Of a DNA stretch of 64,000 bases, positions 1-9,152 are shown piece by piece. The translations under genes were made by a program, and so were the position numbers. The notes below the pieces were generated by a model, which was given only the letters and a program-made list of their open reading frames with translations, ran no database searches and had not been told where the DNA came from. This DNA is from Nostoc sp. TCL240-02. Its GTDB lineage: Bacteria; Cyanobacteriota; Cyanobacteriia; Cyanobacteriales; Nostocaceae. Position 1 is the first letter of the stretch; the number at the start of each line of letters is the position of its first letter. Location: the NCBI RefSeq assembly GCF_013343235.1, contig NZ_CP040094.1, positions 2,170,501 to 2,234,500 on the forward strand, read 5' to 3'.

Positions 1-1
1 G

Positions 2-139
2 ATGTTACAAAAGTTACTTGCAGCCGCTCAACAGGAACGTTACCCCGAAAGAAGCAAGCTACAGATGAGGTCTAAATTGCCATCTGAAACTGTCTTCTCT
101 AGGAAACGCTGGGCGAACAATTTTGAAGAATTATTTTGA
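2..139 (+). CDS. C-terminal end of an upstream gene (partial, unidentified)
   Basis: One frame is open from the left edge to a TGA at 137-139 and gives about 45 residues ending in RWANNFEELF. It lies on the same strand as cbiD and stops 16 bases before it, as the tail of an upstream operon gene would. An ATG sits at position 2, but the gene probably begins outside the window. No domain can be recognised, so the assignment rests only on the open frame and its position. Confidence 0.35.
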   Translation: MLQKLLAAAQQERYPERSKLQMRSKLPSETVFSRKRWANNFEELF

Positions 140-155
140 TTTTTGAATTTAAAAA

Positions 156-1268
156 ATGTCCCGTTTTGGATACACACTTCCCGTCTTTGCCTGTGCTGCT
201 GCTGTTGCAGCTTTACACTGGTTACACGATCGCAAATCCCTAACTTTTGCCTCTGTAGATTTGATTGAACCGTCTCAAATGGCCGAAATCCCCATTGAAC
301 AGGTAGCAGGATTATTTGAGAATACAGCTTTAGCAATAACTCGCAGCGATCCCGGTGATAATCTTGATTTGACTAAAGATACACCGATTTGGGCATTGGT
401 AGAATGGCGAGAACAGGGGGAGACTGTAATTATAAAAGGTGGAGAAGGAATTGGCAAACAGGCGAATGCTGATGACAAGCCAGCTATTTACGCTTATGCT
501 CAAAGACTCTTAAAAGAAAACTTGCAACGAATGCTAGCACCAGGGGAAAAAATCACGGTGACGATTATTTTACCCGAAGGGCGATCGCTAGCTGTTCGGA
601 CTTCAAATTCTGCCTTTGGTGTGGTGGAAGGACTTTCGCTTTTAGGCACAACCGGTATTTCTCAACCTTTGAGTACACCAGATCAGCTTGCAGTTTTTCG
701 GGCGGAATTACAAAATAAAGCCAGTCGTTTTGAGACTTTAGTATTCTGTATCGGTGAGAATGGTCTAGATTTAGCGCGTAAACTAGGGATTAATCCCGAA
801 CAATTGGTCAAAACTGCTAACTGGCTTGGCCCAATGTTAGTAGAAGCTGATGTGCTAGGCGTGAAAGAAATTTTATTATTTGGCTATCACGGGAAGCTGA
901 TGAAACTGGCGGGGGGAATTTTTCACACCCATCATTACTTGGCTGATGGACGTAGGGAAATTTTGGCAGCGCACTGTGCGATCGCAGGTTTAAAATCAGC
1001 AGATATCCAAGTTGTGTTTAACAGTACGACTGCCGAAGCTGCCTTAACATACTTAAAATCGCTAGATACTGCAACCGGCAGTGATTGGGTAAATCAAGTT
1101 TACAGTGCGATCGCAGAAACTATCGATGTTCGTTCCCAAGAATACATCCAAAGCCATAGTGAAAGGGGCACAGAGGTTACAGTCTGTGGCTCAATTCTCT
1201 TTGATCGCGATCGCAAAATTATCGTGAAGAGTAAAACTGCTGGTCTGTTAATGGGAAAATTATGTTAA
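156..1268 (+). CDS. cbiD: Cobalt-precorrin-5B (C1)-methyltransferase CbiD
   Basis: CbiD uses S-adenosylmethionine to methylate C1 of cobalt-precorrin-5B during anaerobic-type corrin ring synthesis in the cytoplasm. The 370-residue length fits the family. The N-terminal GYTLPVFACA segment (residues 5-14), the central TTGISQPLS stretch and the GYHGKLMKLAGG segment near residue 243, followed by a His cluster (HTHH), are typical CbiD features. The next gene on the same strand is guaA, an adjacency I recall from other cyanobacteria. The 224-base gap before guaA suggests guaA may have its own promoter. No cobalamin riboswitch is visible upstream, although only 155 bases are available. Confidence 0.93.
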   Translation: MSRFGYTLPVFACAAAVAALHWLHDRKSLTFASVDLIEPSQMAEIPIEQVAGLFENTALAITRSDPGDNLDLTKDTPIWALVEWREQGETVIIKGGEGIGKQANADDKPAIYAYAQRLLKENLQRMLAPGEKITVTIILPEGRSLAVRTSNSAFGVVEGLSLLGTTGISQPLSTPDQLAVFRAELQNKASRFETLVFCIGENGLDLARKLGINPEQLVKTANWLGPMLVEADVLGVKEILLFGYHGKLMKLAGGIFHTHHYLADGRREILAAHCAIAGLKSADIQVVFNSTTAEAALTYLKSLDTATGSDWVNQVYSAIAETIDVRSQEYIQSHSERGTEVTVCGSILFDRDRKIIVKSKTAGLLMGKLC

Positions 1269-1416
1269 TTTATTATGAATAATCGTAAACAATCCAAATA
1301 AATAATCTTTTAAGTAACCACTCTAAGGTAAGTTTATCGTTTTCATACCATCTCTAGCTCCGGGACTAGACCAACGCACATAACCTCGCGTTTGTCTAGG
1401 GCTTCTATACCATTAT

Positions 1417-1432
1417 CAGCCTAAGCAGGCTG
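1417..1432. other. Hairpin in the guaA leader
   Basis: CAGCCT pairs perfectly with AGGCTG around an AAGC loop, about 60 bases before the guaA start, and flanking AT bases could lengthen the stem. There is no T-run after it, so it does not look like an intrinsic terminator. It may be a leader structure of the guaA transcript, but no known riboswitch is recognised. Confidence 0.4.
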
Positions 1433-1492
1433 AATAATAGCATCACCATAGACCATAAAGCATCTATCCTTAACAGACATAACACTTCCATC

Positions 1493-3115
1493 ATGAATAC
1501 AGTGGTGACTCTACCGACAGAACAAGCGCCCCAAACATTGGAAAATGTTGGGCGACTTGATCGCCAATTAATTATAATTCTGGACTTCGGCTCTCAATAT
1601 TCTGAGTTGATTGCCCGTCGCATCCGCGAAACTCAAGTATACTCTGAAGTTTTATCCCATCGCACTACTTCTGAACAATTGCGCCAACTCAATCCCAAGG
1701 GAATCATCCTCTCTGGTGGGCCGAGTTCTGTTTATGGTGACAACGCTCCCCATTGTGACCCAGAAATTTGGAATTTGGGAATACCCATCTTGGGTGTTTG
1801 CTATGGGATGCAGCTAATGGTAAACCAACTCGGTGGAGAAGTAGCAAAGGCTGACCGAGGTGAGTACGGCAAAGCATCATTATATATTGACGATCCCACA
1901 GATTTACTCACTAATGTTGAAGATGGCACTACCATGTGGATGAGTCACGGAGACTCAGTTACCCAAATGCCATCAGGGTTTGAATTGTTGGCACATACAG
2001 AAAATACCCCCTGTGCTGCGATCGCCGACCACGAAAGGAAACTTTACGGGGTTCAATTCCATCCAGAGGTAGTACATTCTCTTGGTGGCATAGCATTAAT
2101 TCGTAATTTTGTCTACCATATCTGCGATTGTGAACCCACTTGGACAACTGCGGCTTTTGTTGAAGAGGCAATTCGGGAAATTCGCAGCAGAGTTGGTGAT
2201 AAGCGGGTACTTTTGGCGCTATCTGGAGGTGTGGATTCTTCTACCCTGGCCTTCTTGCTCTATAAAGCCATTGGCGAGCAACTAACTTGTGTGTTTATCG
2301 ATCAAGGCTTTATGCGAAAGTATGAGCCAGAGCGATTGGTAAAGCTATTCCAAGAGCAGTTTCACATTCCTGTAGAGTATGTGAATGCCCGCGATCGCTT
2401 TTTGGCTAAAGTTGCTGATGTCACAGATCCTGAAGAAAAACGCCGCCGCATCGGACACGAATTTATCAGCGTATTTGAGGAAACATCCAAACGCCTTGGT
2501 CATTTTGACTATTTGGCTCAAGGGACGTTATATCCAGATGTCATCGAATCTGCCGATACCAACGTTGATCCCCAAACTGGTGAGCGGGTAGCGGTAAAAA
2601 TTAAGAGTCATCACAATGTTGGCGGTTTACCCAAAGACCTAAGATTTAAATTGGTGGAACCACTGCGGAAACTATTTAAAGATGAAGTCCGTAAAGTTGG
2701 GCGTTCCATTGGTTTACCGGAAGAAATTGTCCAACGACAACCTTTTCCTGGGCCTGGTTTGGCAATTCGCATTTTAGGGGAAGTTACATCTGAGCGATTA
2801 AATATTTTGCGCGATGCCGATTTAATTGTGCGCCAAGAAATTAACCAACGCGGTATGTATCATGATTTCTGGCAAGCGTTTGCTGTATTGCTGCCAATCC
2901 GTAGTGTTGGCGTTATGGGCGATCAACGTACTTACGCTTACCCCATCGTCTTGCGAATTGTTACCAGTGAAGATGGCATGACTGCTGATTGGGCCAGAGT
3001 CCCTTACGATGTCCTGGAAGTGATTTCCACGCGGATTGTGAATGAGGTAAAAGGGGTGAATCGTGTGGTTTATGACATCACCTCTAAGCCGCCTGGAACC
3101 ATTGAGTGGGAGTAA
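1493..3115 (+). CDS. guaA: GMP synthase (glutamine-hydrolysing)
   Basis: GuaA aminates XMP to GMP using glutamine and ATP, the last step of guanine nucleotide synthesis. The 540-residue protein has the class I glutamine amidotransferase domain first, with LDFGSQY near residue 30, the nucleophile Cys103 in GVCYGMQ and the HPEV motif near residue 190. The ATP pyrophosphatase P-loop SGGVDSS follows near residue 244, then the dimerisation domain ending in KPPGTIEWE, the normal GuaA C-terminus. All key residues are present. The roughly 25-residue extension before the amidotransferase core is common in cyanobacterial versions. A strong terminator lies about 95 bases downstream. Confidence 0.98.
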   Translation: MNTVVTLPTEQAPQTLENVGRLDRQLIIILDFGSQYSELIARRIRETQVYSEVLSHRTTSEQLRQLNPKGIILSGGPSSVYGDNAPHCDPEIWNLGIPILGVCYGMQLMVNQLGGEVAKADRGEYGKASLYIDDPTDLLTNVEDGTTMWMSHGDSVTQMPSGFELLAHTENTPCAAIADHERKLYGVQFHPEVVHSLGGIALIRNFVYHICDCEPTWTTAAFVEEAIREIRSRVGDKRVLLALSGGVDSSTLAFLLYKAIGEQLTCVFIDQGFMRKYEPERLVKLFQEQFHIPVEYVNARDRFLAKVADVTDPEEKRRRIGHEFISVFEETSKRLGHFDYLAQGTLYPDVIESADTNVDPQTGERVAVKIKSHHNVGGLPKDLRFKLVEPLRKLFKDEVRKVGRSIGLPEEIVQRQPFPGPGLAIRILGEVTSERLNILRDADLIVRQEINQRGMYHDFWQAFAVLLPIRSVGVMGDQRTYAYPIVLRIVTSEDGMTADWARVPYDVLEVISTRIVNEVKGVNRVVYDITSKPPGTIEWE

Positions 3116-3206
3116 TTAAGTTTTGAGTTGAGTTAACTAAAAGCTCATCACTCTTTTTGATTATTCAGGTTCTTTACAGTAATTTAGATTCACATATTTT
3201 AAATGG

Positions 3207-3253
3207 CAATGCCGAGCTGACTCGTTTTGAGTTTTGGCATTGTCTATTTTTTT
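3207..3253 (+). terminator. Rho-independent terminator after guaA
   Basis: CAATGCC (3207-3213) pairs with GGCATTG (3236-3242), an inner GACTC/GAGT pairing is possible, and a run of seven T follows at 3247-3253. The position, about 95 bases after the guaA stop and before an independent gene, supports termination of the cbiD/guaA transcript. Confidence 0.75.
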
Positions 3254-3710
3254 GGCTATAGTTTTGGTAAGCTACTCTACATTTAACTTAAATAGTTATG
3301 GCAGGTAGGATGCCCACCCTAGAAGAGCTTGATTTAATTTATGTAATTTAGCTGTTTTTAAATTTATAGCAAAATGTCATAGTTGCTAAATTGAAAATCC
3401 CCAGCAAAATCGCAAGTTTTTTGTAATAAAATAGGCAGCAATTATCAAAATAAATTTGTAAAACCGATTATTTGTGAAAGTGAATTTCTAAATATAAATG
3501 AATTTAAACACAAATATAATTTTATCCTGTCAAGAAGTATAAATGCCAGCGAATAATTAACCATCAATTAGATGGTGGCTAGACAAATTGAATTATTGTC
3601 TAGAAAAATAGGCGCGATCGCAGTAAAATTACTAAGGGTGTGGTAAAAGACAAAAAAACCAGCAGCTCATTAGAAATAACTTTCATTTGATAAACATTTA
3701 TGGAGATGTT
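3254..3710. other. AT-rich gap with two adjacent stem-loops
   Basis: No gene is supported here. Two neighbouring hairpins precede the response regulator: CCATC/GATGG at 3561-3575 and a perfect 8-base pair CTAGACAA (3579-3586) with TTGTCTAG (3596-3603). A HIP1 site follows at about 3615. The hairpins could be a regulatory leader or operator of the downstream gene; neither is followed by a T-run. Confidence 0.4.
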
Positions 3711-4115
3711 ATGGAACCTCCTCTGCCCCTTGCTGGCTTAAACATCCTTGTCGTTGATGATGATGACGATAGCCGCTTTTACATTACTACCGTGTTAGAA
3801 GCTGATGGAGCCACCGTTATGGCAGTTCCATCGGCGGCGGTAGCATTGAAAGTACTACCTGAGTTGCAGCCAGATGTCTTAATTTGTGATATTGCTATGC
3901 CTGGTGAAGATGGCTACACCCTTATCCGCAAGATCCGGGCGCTGAAACCTGATATTTGGGAAAAACTCCCTGCGATCGCTTTAACTGCTTATGGTGATAG
4001 CGAGTATCGTAGCCGTGCCTTGGAAGCGGGTTTTCAGACTCATGTACCTAAACCAGTCGATCCCGGAGAACTAGTTGCGATCGTCGCAGAATTGGTTGCT
4101 TCTTATGAGAGTTAA
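3711..4115 (+). CDS. Single-domain (CheY-like) response regulator
   Basis: This is a stand-alone receiver domain that would accept a phosphoryl group from a histidine kinase. From the ATG at 3711 it has 134 residues. An acidic cluster (VVDDDDDS) lies near the N-terminus, the phospho-acceptor is Asp60 in LICDIAMPGEDG, a Thr sits in ALTAYG and the conserved Lys in PKPVDP. There is no output domain. I chose 3711 over a TTG at 3687 because GGAG stands five bases before the ATG. No kinase gene is adjacent, so the partner is unknown. Similar domains are common C-terminal parts of hybrid kinases. Confidence 0.9.
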   Translation: MEPPLPLAGLNILVVDDDDDSRFYITTVLEADGATVMAVPSAAVALKVLPELQPDVLICDIAMPGEDGYTLIRKIRALKPDIWEKLPAIALTAYGDSEYRSRALEAGFQTHVPKPVDPGELVAIVAELVASYES

Positions 4116-4591
4116 TACAAATCTCGTAGAGAGCGTGATTTTGAATTTTGAATTGTTAACTTTCCGCTCTCTCATTTTTTGAATCTGCTCGATTTGAAGC
4201 AATATTATGTTTGCCAAAGATTCTAAACTCTACAAATGAGTTTTATTTTCCTTTGTTTATGAGCGATCGCTACTTGAATAAAACCAAAAGGTACGATTAC
4301 TGCCTTGAACAAGACTGAAACACAAATTTTGTTGTCAGTAAAATTTTCTCCTTTAGTCAGAATTAGAATATTTGTGAGCGCAAATTTGCATGACACTAAA
4401 TCAAATAAACATTACCACTTTAATAATCTCAATAATACTTATTCCATAAACACTCTAAGTCAAGGGCTTCAGCATTATCTCATGTCCAAAAGCTTACTGC
4501 TCTTTACTAGTAGAACAATATCAATTGCTCTTGCTACTGATGTGATGTATAAACTATATGTACCCTGTATTGTCATTTGACAGTTTAACTC
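4116..4591. other. Gap without a supported gene
   Basis: This AT-rich stretch of 476 bases holds a HIP1 site at about 4262 and no convincing coding frame. A 91-codon TTG-initiated frame (4305-4580) has low-complexity composition, no recognisable domain and no ribosome binding site. The promoter of the following methyltransferase is probably here, but I cannot point to it. Confidence 0.4.
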
Positions 4592-5425
4592 ATGAGTCAA
4601 GAAATTTTTACAGATTCCTCTGCAAACTACAAATTTACTGAAGATAATTTTGCTGTACCAGATGAAGACTTTTCCCTAAAATACTTTGAGGCACAAGTCA
4701 CAAAATCCGATCTGTACTGGAGTCGCTTTGGTGGTCGTCCAGACTTCTCTGGTAAAGTTGTCCTTGAGATCGGCTGTGGATATGGTGCACTGTGCATTGA
4801 TGCAGCCATTTCCGGGGCGCGGCGGGTAATCGGTCTTGACCTCATAAGTAGCCGGATCGAATTTGCGCGCAATATCGTCGCAGAACGCTACCCAGAGATT
4901 GCCGACAGAATAGAGTTTCATCACTTGGATATTGACAACCTAACGACGCTTGACGGCCAGGTTGATATCGTAATTTCCAAAGATACTTTTGAACACATCA
5001 TGGGCATAGAGCGAGTTCTTCTTTCAATAAAACGAGTTCTACGGCAAGGGGGCTTACTAATAACTGGTTTTAGCCCACTTTATTACAGTCCTTTTGGCGA
5101 TCATGGATATCACGCAATCGGAAAGCGCATCAGGCTACCGTGGGCGCATCTCATTATTGGCGATGAGCGTGTTGTTGCAGCTTATAATAAGTACCATCCC
5201 GGAATCGAGTGCCATTCGATCTATGACCTTGGACTCAATAAACTCAAGCGCCGCGACTTCCTGAAAGCCTTTGATCAAAGCGGATTTGTGATTGTTAGCG
5301 AGACTACAAATGCTTTTGAAGGGGCTTCCAAATTGATGCCGTTGTTTCGCTTTCTGAGTAAAATTCCTGGACTCGAAGACTATACAACAGTCAATATGTA
5401 CATTATAGCCCGTAAGACCTATTAA
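4592..5425 (+). CDS. Class I SAM-dependent methyltransferase (orphan)
   Basis: The 277-residue protein has a Rossmann-type methyltransferase core. Motif I is VLEIGCGYG (about residue 57), an acidic motif II GLDL follows, and the post-core motif is FEHIMGIERVLLSIKRVL. This matches the Methyltransf_11/25 type that acts on small molecules, lipids or sugars. Residues 1-50 and the C-terminal third (after 180) are extensions likely to define the substrate, which cannot be predicted. It stands alone between a response regulator and a convergent cation transporter. It is shaped like the methyltransferases of surface polysaccharide clusters, but no such cluster is adjacent. Confidence 0.8.
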   Translation: MSQEIFTDSSANYKFTEDNFAVPDEDFSLKYFEAQVTKSDLYWSRFGGRPDFSGKVVLEIGCGYGALCIDAAISGARRVIGLDLISSRIEFARNIVAERYPEIADRIEFHHLDIDNLTTLDGQVDIVISKDTFEHIMGIERVLLSIKRVLRQGGLLITGFSPLYYSPFGDHGYHAIGKRIRLPWAHLIIGDERVVAAYNKYHPGIECHSIYDLGLNKLKRRDFLKAFDQSGFVIVSETTNAFEGASKLMPLFRFLSKIPGLEDYTTVNMYIIARKTY

Positions 5426-5437
5426 CTCATCTCTATG

Positions 5438-5620
5438 GTGTACACACAAGTCCTAAAATCCTTGTTTGGTAAGACACAAGTACTTAGTAGGCAAGGTTTT
5501 GAGTTTATTATCAATAGTGTCAGTTTATTGATAATAAACTCAATGGAAAATCAACTATTTTAAAAATAATTTTTCGTTCTTTTCCCTCTATTTTATTCCC
5601 AACTCCACTTGTGTGAACAC
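5438..5620. repeat. MITE-like element with internal 18-bp palindrome
   Basis: The interval is bounded by GTGTACACACAAGT (5438-5451) and ACTTGTGTGAACAC (5607-5620), inverted copies matching at 13 of 14 positions. Inside is a perfect 18-base inverted repeat (5499-5516 with 5526-5543, nine-base loop). It fills almost all of the space between two convergent stop codons, so the palindrome can also serve as a bidirectional terminator. The left end recurs at 55674-55700 (24 of 27 bases identical), which supports a dispersed repeat. No target duplication is clear. Confidence 0.55.
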
Positions 5621-5622
5621 AA

Positions 5623-6528
5623 CTATTTCAATCCAGTTTCAAAGCTAATTTGCTCCGACTTATATGCTGGTGGCTCTACGTGAATTAAAATCCTCACTGG
5701 ACGGAACCTTTCTTCCAATCGGCTTTCTACTTCTTCGGTGATGCGGTGAGCGGTTTCCACGTCTGATGCATCTACTATTAAATGCATTTCAATAAATACC
5801 TGACGACCAAGAACACCGCGAGAAGCAATATCATGACAGTTAATTACACCTGGAACAGAAGTAGCGATCGCATGAATTGCTTCTGGTGCGATCGCCATTT
5901 GATCTACAAGCCAAGGCAAATTCTCTTTTAAAACTGACCAGCCACTCCAAAATACCAACAAGGCAACAGGAAAAGCTAACACCAAATCCATCCATTGATA
6001 ACCTAGCCAAACTCCGATCAAGCCGCCAATTACAGAGATTGTCACCCAAATATCGCTCATGGTATGTGTAGCGTCAGCTATGAGAATAGAGCTACCTACC
6101 CGCTTACCAACAGCGCGTTCGTAAAACGCCACAAAAATATTTACGCCTAGGACAATTAGTAATAACCACAACTCCGGTGGCGATATTCTCACAGGTTCGC
6201 CACCACCTTTGAGAATTCGTTCGATCGCTCCTTGCAGAATTTCAAAACAGGCGATTCCTAAAAATGAGGCGATTCCTAAAGCTCCCACAGCTTCAAACTT
6301 GCCGTGTCCGTAGGGATGCTCGCGATCGGGTTGTGGAGAAGAAAATTTACTTGCAACTAATCCTAAAACGTTGTTGGCGCTATCTGTCACACTATGCAAG
6401 GCATCAGCTAGCAAACTCAACGAACCTGTCCAGTAACCCACAACTGCTTTCAATCCCAGTACGAACACGTTGAGTAGTAGGGTAATAATTAAAACTTTTC
6501 GTACTTCAGCGCGGTTATCGTAAACCAT
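5623..6528 (-). CDS. Cation diffusion facilitator family transporter
   Basis: This is an inner-membrane proton/divalent-metal antiporter of 301 residues. It has about six membrane segments in residues 10-205 and a cytoplasmic metal-sensing domain at 205-290. Two HxxxD metal-binding signatures are seen, HSVTD in the second helix and HTMSD in the fifth, with the characteristic HPYGHGKFE loop between helices 2 and 3. The C-terminal domain ends in HVEPP, as in CzcD/FieF-type proteins. Metal specificity (zinc, cobalt, iron or manganese) cannot be read safely. The gene is convergent with the methyltransferase and appears to be single. Confidence 0.93.
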   Translation of the reverse strand: MVYDNRAEVRKVLIITLLLNVFVLGLKAVVGYWTGSLSLLADALHSVTDSANNVLGLVASKFSSPQPDREHPYGHGKFEAVGALGIASFLGIACFEILQGAIERILKGGGEPVRISPPELWLLLIVLGVNIFVAFYERAVGKRVGSSILIADATHTMSDIWVTISVIGGLIGVWLGYQWMDLVLAFPVALLVFWSGWSVLKENLPWLVDQMAIAPEAIHAIATSVPGVINCHDIASRGVLGRQVFIEMHLIVDASDVETAHRITEEVESRLEERFRPVRILIHVEPPAYKSEQISFETGLK

Positions 6529-7137
6529 AGATAATTTATCACATCAAGTTCTATGACTTCTAATGTAGAACTCAAAACATAAATAAACACAAATAAAATG
6601 TATCAAAGTCTTACGCAGTAAGAATTAAGTCTCTCTATAGGCTCTATCTTTTATACCATTCTGTTGAGATTCTTTATAGCTAACAGCAGCTACAAGCTTT
6701 ATAGCTATTAGTAATTGACTTTATAAATAACAGCATATTTTTAGCATTAATTCCAGAAATATTTTAATTAATTTTGTTATTTATACATCCAGTTACTCCA
6801 GACAAAATTGTATCTAGAGATATTATGAGACCATCAGAGGTGTATACTTATCTAGAATAAATGATGAGCTTAATAAGTGTTATTTGCTACTTTACAAGGA
6901 TAAAGAAGCCTGTACTTCATTCAAAAAATGGTCAAAATTTGAGCAGCAAAATCGAAAAATATTTACAGGTTTTGGAATAATTAGTAAACCTAGAGGTGAG
7001 TTTTGACGTTTCCTTCGCTAAAAATAAATTAACAAGCCAGAGGGATAAGTGAAAATTTGATCCTCTTACGAGTTTGAGTAAGAGCTTGAGCCATATAATT
7101 CCAAAGGTCAATTTTCCTCAGACGGCAAGTTTCAATC
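6529..7137. other. AT-rich gap upstream of the SDR gene
   Basis: No gene is supported. The direct repeat TTTATAGCTA occurs twice between about 6670 and 6710. A hairpin CTCTTAC (7063-7069) / GTAAGAG (7078-7084) lies about 55 bases before the SDR start. The region must contain promoters for the divergent cation transporter and SDR genes; neither could be placed with confidence. Confidence 0.35.
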
Positions 7138-7893
7138 ATGAATATTATGAGTACCAAAAAACTTACAGGTAAGGTGGCATTGGTAACAGGCGGCTCACGC
7201 GGTCTGGGAGCAGCGATCGCTAAACGTCTCGCAAACGATGGTGCAGCCGTCGCTCTCACGTACACTAGCTCGCCGCAAAAAGCCGACGAGGTGGTGCTTG
7301 CCATCGAAACGGCAGGTGGTCAAGCCAAGGCTCTTCGCGCCGACAGTGCCAATGTCGAAGCGGTGAAAAACGCTGTTGCCGAGACAGTAAAAGCCTTTGG
7401 TCGTCTTGACATCCTCGTGAACAATGCGGGGGTCGCCACTTTAGCCCCAATAGATCAATTCTCAATGGATGATTTTGATCGGCTGATCGCGGTTAACATC
7501 AAGGGTGTCTTTGTGGCAACTCAGGAAGCTATCCGCCACATGGGTGAGGGCGGACGGATCGTTATGATTGGCAGTGTCAACAGTGACATAATGCCTTTTG
7601 CTGGCGGCTCTGTTTACGCTTTGACCAAGGGTGCGATCGCAAGCTTCACACGCGGTCTTGCCCGCGATCTCGGCCCTCGTGGCATCACGGTGAACAATAT
7701 TCAACCCGGCCCGATAGACACTGACATGAATCCGGCGGAAGGCCCCTTTGCCGACACGATGAAAAGTATGATTGCCCTCCAACGGTATGGTCGAACTGAA
7801 GAAGTCGCCGAGATGGTTTCCTATCTCGCCAGTGCGGAAGCTGGTTTCATTACTGGTGCAAGTCTGAAGATTGATGGTGGCTTTGCAGCCTGA
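7138..7893 (+). CDS. SDR-family NAD(P)-dependent oxidoreductase
   Basis: This is a classical short-chain dehydrogenase/reductase of 251 residues, annotated in many genomes as 3-oxoacyl-ACP-reductase-like. It shows the cofactor motif TGGSRGLG (about residue 18), NNAG, the catalytic Ser in IGSVNS, YALTK with Tyr and Lys of the active site, PGPIDTDMN after the active site, and the terminal GxxLxIDGGF. A second ATG at 7147 is an alternative start. Codons are visibly richer in G and C at third positions than in the neighbours, which hints at transfer from a GC-rich bacterium. The substrate is unknown. Single gene with long flanking gaps; a GCCGCC/GGCGGC hairpin lies at 7982-8002. Confidence 0.92.
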   Translation: MNIMSTKKLTGKVALVTGGSRGLGAAIAKRLANDGAAVALTYTSSPQKADEVVLAIETAGGQAKALRADSANVEAVKNAVAETVKAFGRLDILVNNAGVATLAPIDQFSMDDFDRLIAVNIKGVFVATQEAIRHMGEGGRIVMIGSVNSDIMPFAGGSVYALTKGAIASFTRGLARDLGPRGITVNNIQPGPIDTDMNPAEGPFADTMKSMIALQRYGRTEEVAEMVSYLASAEAGFITGASLKIDGGFAA

Positions 7894-8057
7894 TACAGCA
7901 GAACCAAGAAAAATCCGATCGTGTAAATATGTCTGGCGACGATATCAGCGCCTGGGGGTGCATCCTCAAAAAATGGGCTTCGCCGCCGTCGATCTCGGCG
8001 GCTTCGTCTCTTCTTCCGGTAAGATTAGTACTTATCAATAAGCTTTAATAAAAACTT

Positions 8058-8411
8058 ATGTCTTCAATTCCTCTAACATTGAACCTAATTGAAGGTTCTG
8101 TCTCCTTCAGTTTTTCACCCCAAGCAGCACGAGAATTAAAGACAGCGACAGATCAACTGATGGAGCGCCTGAAAGCTGTCGCCGCTAAACCCACTCCTGG
8201 CGGTGGTAAAGTCACTCCCCAGCCTCCAATGGAATATCGTTATGCGGGTGAAGTATTTTTAGAAATTTTCTGTAATCCTAATATCTGGCCAACGCCTTTC
8301 GCAGCCAAAGTTTTGCTGACTGTCCGCAACGTCAACATCCGCTTGACTACTGAAGCTGAACTTACCCGTATTATTGAAGACATTAATCAATATTTAGAGC
8401 AAGTCGGATAA
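8058..8411 (+). CDS. Conserved hypothetical protein (117 aa)
   Basis: This small soluble protein has no domain I can name. The N-terminal half (SVSFSFSPQAARELKTA) looks like beta strand then helix. A proline- and glycine-rich linker lies near residues 44-57, and the C-terminal half contains EVFLEIFCNPN and a helix ending IIEDINQYLEQVG. Normal codon use and an alternating hydrophobic pattern support a real gene. No signal peptide or membrane segment is seen. It stands alone between the SDR gene and a non-coding stretch; I infer a cyanobacterial lineage protein of unknown role. Confidence 0.7.
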   Translation: MSSIPLTLNLIEGSVSFSFSPQAARELKTATDQLMERLKAVAAKPTPGGGKVTPQPPMEYRYAGEVFLEIFCNPNIWPTPFAAKVLLTVRNVNIRLTTEAELTRIIEDINQYLEQVG

Positions 8412-8915
8412 TCGTTTATATAATTTTTCTCTGCTTTTAGAGATTTTTTAACAAATAATCCTATACAAATTTGGGATTTTGCGAAAGTTGAGCCAGTTAC
8501 TTGCTGAGGTCTTCTCTATTGTCGCAACTAGTGTCGGTTAGCCCCACCGAGCAAACTTTTCAAGACGGATTCTACCTTTGAACAGCAAGCAAGCGATCTT
8601 GTCAATTGCGAGTCAAAAGTGAAGTTCCTACACTTCTATCGGATCAATGTAGGAGCTTCACCGAATTTACATACTAAACTCAAGCTGTAGCACCAGATAT
8701 ATAGAAAAAAGGGATTCTGATGCCTTCTTTAACTTGAAAAATTATATAAATTAAGACTCCAATGCTTCTGTGTTAATGAAAAACGCAAGATTCTGTATGG
8801 GTGAATGCTCATTAAAACCAGAGATTATCCCCCAGATTGGGCGTAGGATCGTTGACTGTGACATCCACACATCGAAAATTAACCCCCAACCCCAAACCCG
8901 AAATCAAACATTGAT
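8412..8915. other. Gap without a gene between two small genes
   Basis: No coding frame is supported in these 504 bases. The only notable structure is the long stem-loop at 8619-8661, described separately. A pyrimidine-rich, A-rich stretch (CCCCCAACCCCAAACCC) at about 8883-8900 is simple sequence next to the end of the DUF4327 gene. Confidence 0.35.
8619..8661. other. Long stem-loop of unknown function
   Basis: GTGAAGTTCCTACA (8619-8632) pairs with TGTAGGAGCTTCAC (8648-8661) over 14 positions. The single non-Watson-Crick position would be a G-U wobble in the transcript, which hints at RNA-level selection. The loop is 15 bases and no T-run follows. It could be a small RNA, a processing site or a repeat remnant. 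Confidence 0.4.
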
Positions 8916-9152
8916 TTAGTCGTTGTCCCACTGTTCACGGCCAATTAGGTCGCCAATGCGATCGCGCAATAAAAAGTCACATTTCTCTAATTCACATTCA
9001 ACGCAAACCCACTCTCTTGCTGGAATGTATTGGCAGAGGGTATATATTGGCTGTTGTCGGCTAATCATTCCCTTTTGCACCAGTCGACGTGCTTCGTCTT
9101 GGATCAAATCGAGAGAGTAGTAATTGATAGAAGGCACCGTATTCACACTCAT
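8916..9152 (-). CDS. DUF4327 family protein
   Basis: This is a 78-residue cyanobacterial protein of unknown function. The segment SRQQPIYTLCQYIPAREW followed by CVECELE and a DFLLRDRIGDLI tail is the pattern I know as DUF4327. The start ATG at 9150-9152 gives the usual length. No membrane segment is present. The two Cys residues in the CVEC segment are notable but no metal site can be claimed. A second gene at 22620-22838 has the same layout (EW..w..EL..F.F..D...EL...E.W) and is probably a distant paralogue. Nearly 1 kb of non-coding DNA lies upstream. Confidence 0.8.
   Translation of the reverse strand: MSVNTVPSINYYSLDLIQDEARRLVQKGMISRQQPIYTLCQYIPAREWVCVECELEKCDFLLRDRIGDLIGREQWDND

Noticed and set aside
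1269..1492. Possible riboswitch in the cbiD-guaA gap
   Set aside because: Only one short hairpin was found and no conserved purine or cobalamin motif; evidence is too weak for a riboswitch call.
4305..4580. 91-codon TTG-started frame upstream of the methyltransferase
   Set aside because: No ribosome binding site, odd composition (many Ser, Asn, Thr and Ile), no domain; it lies in AT-rich non-coding DNA.
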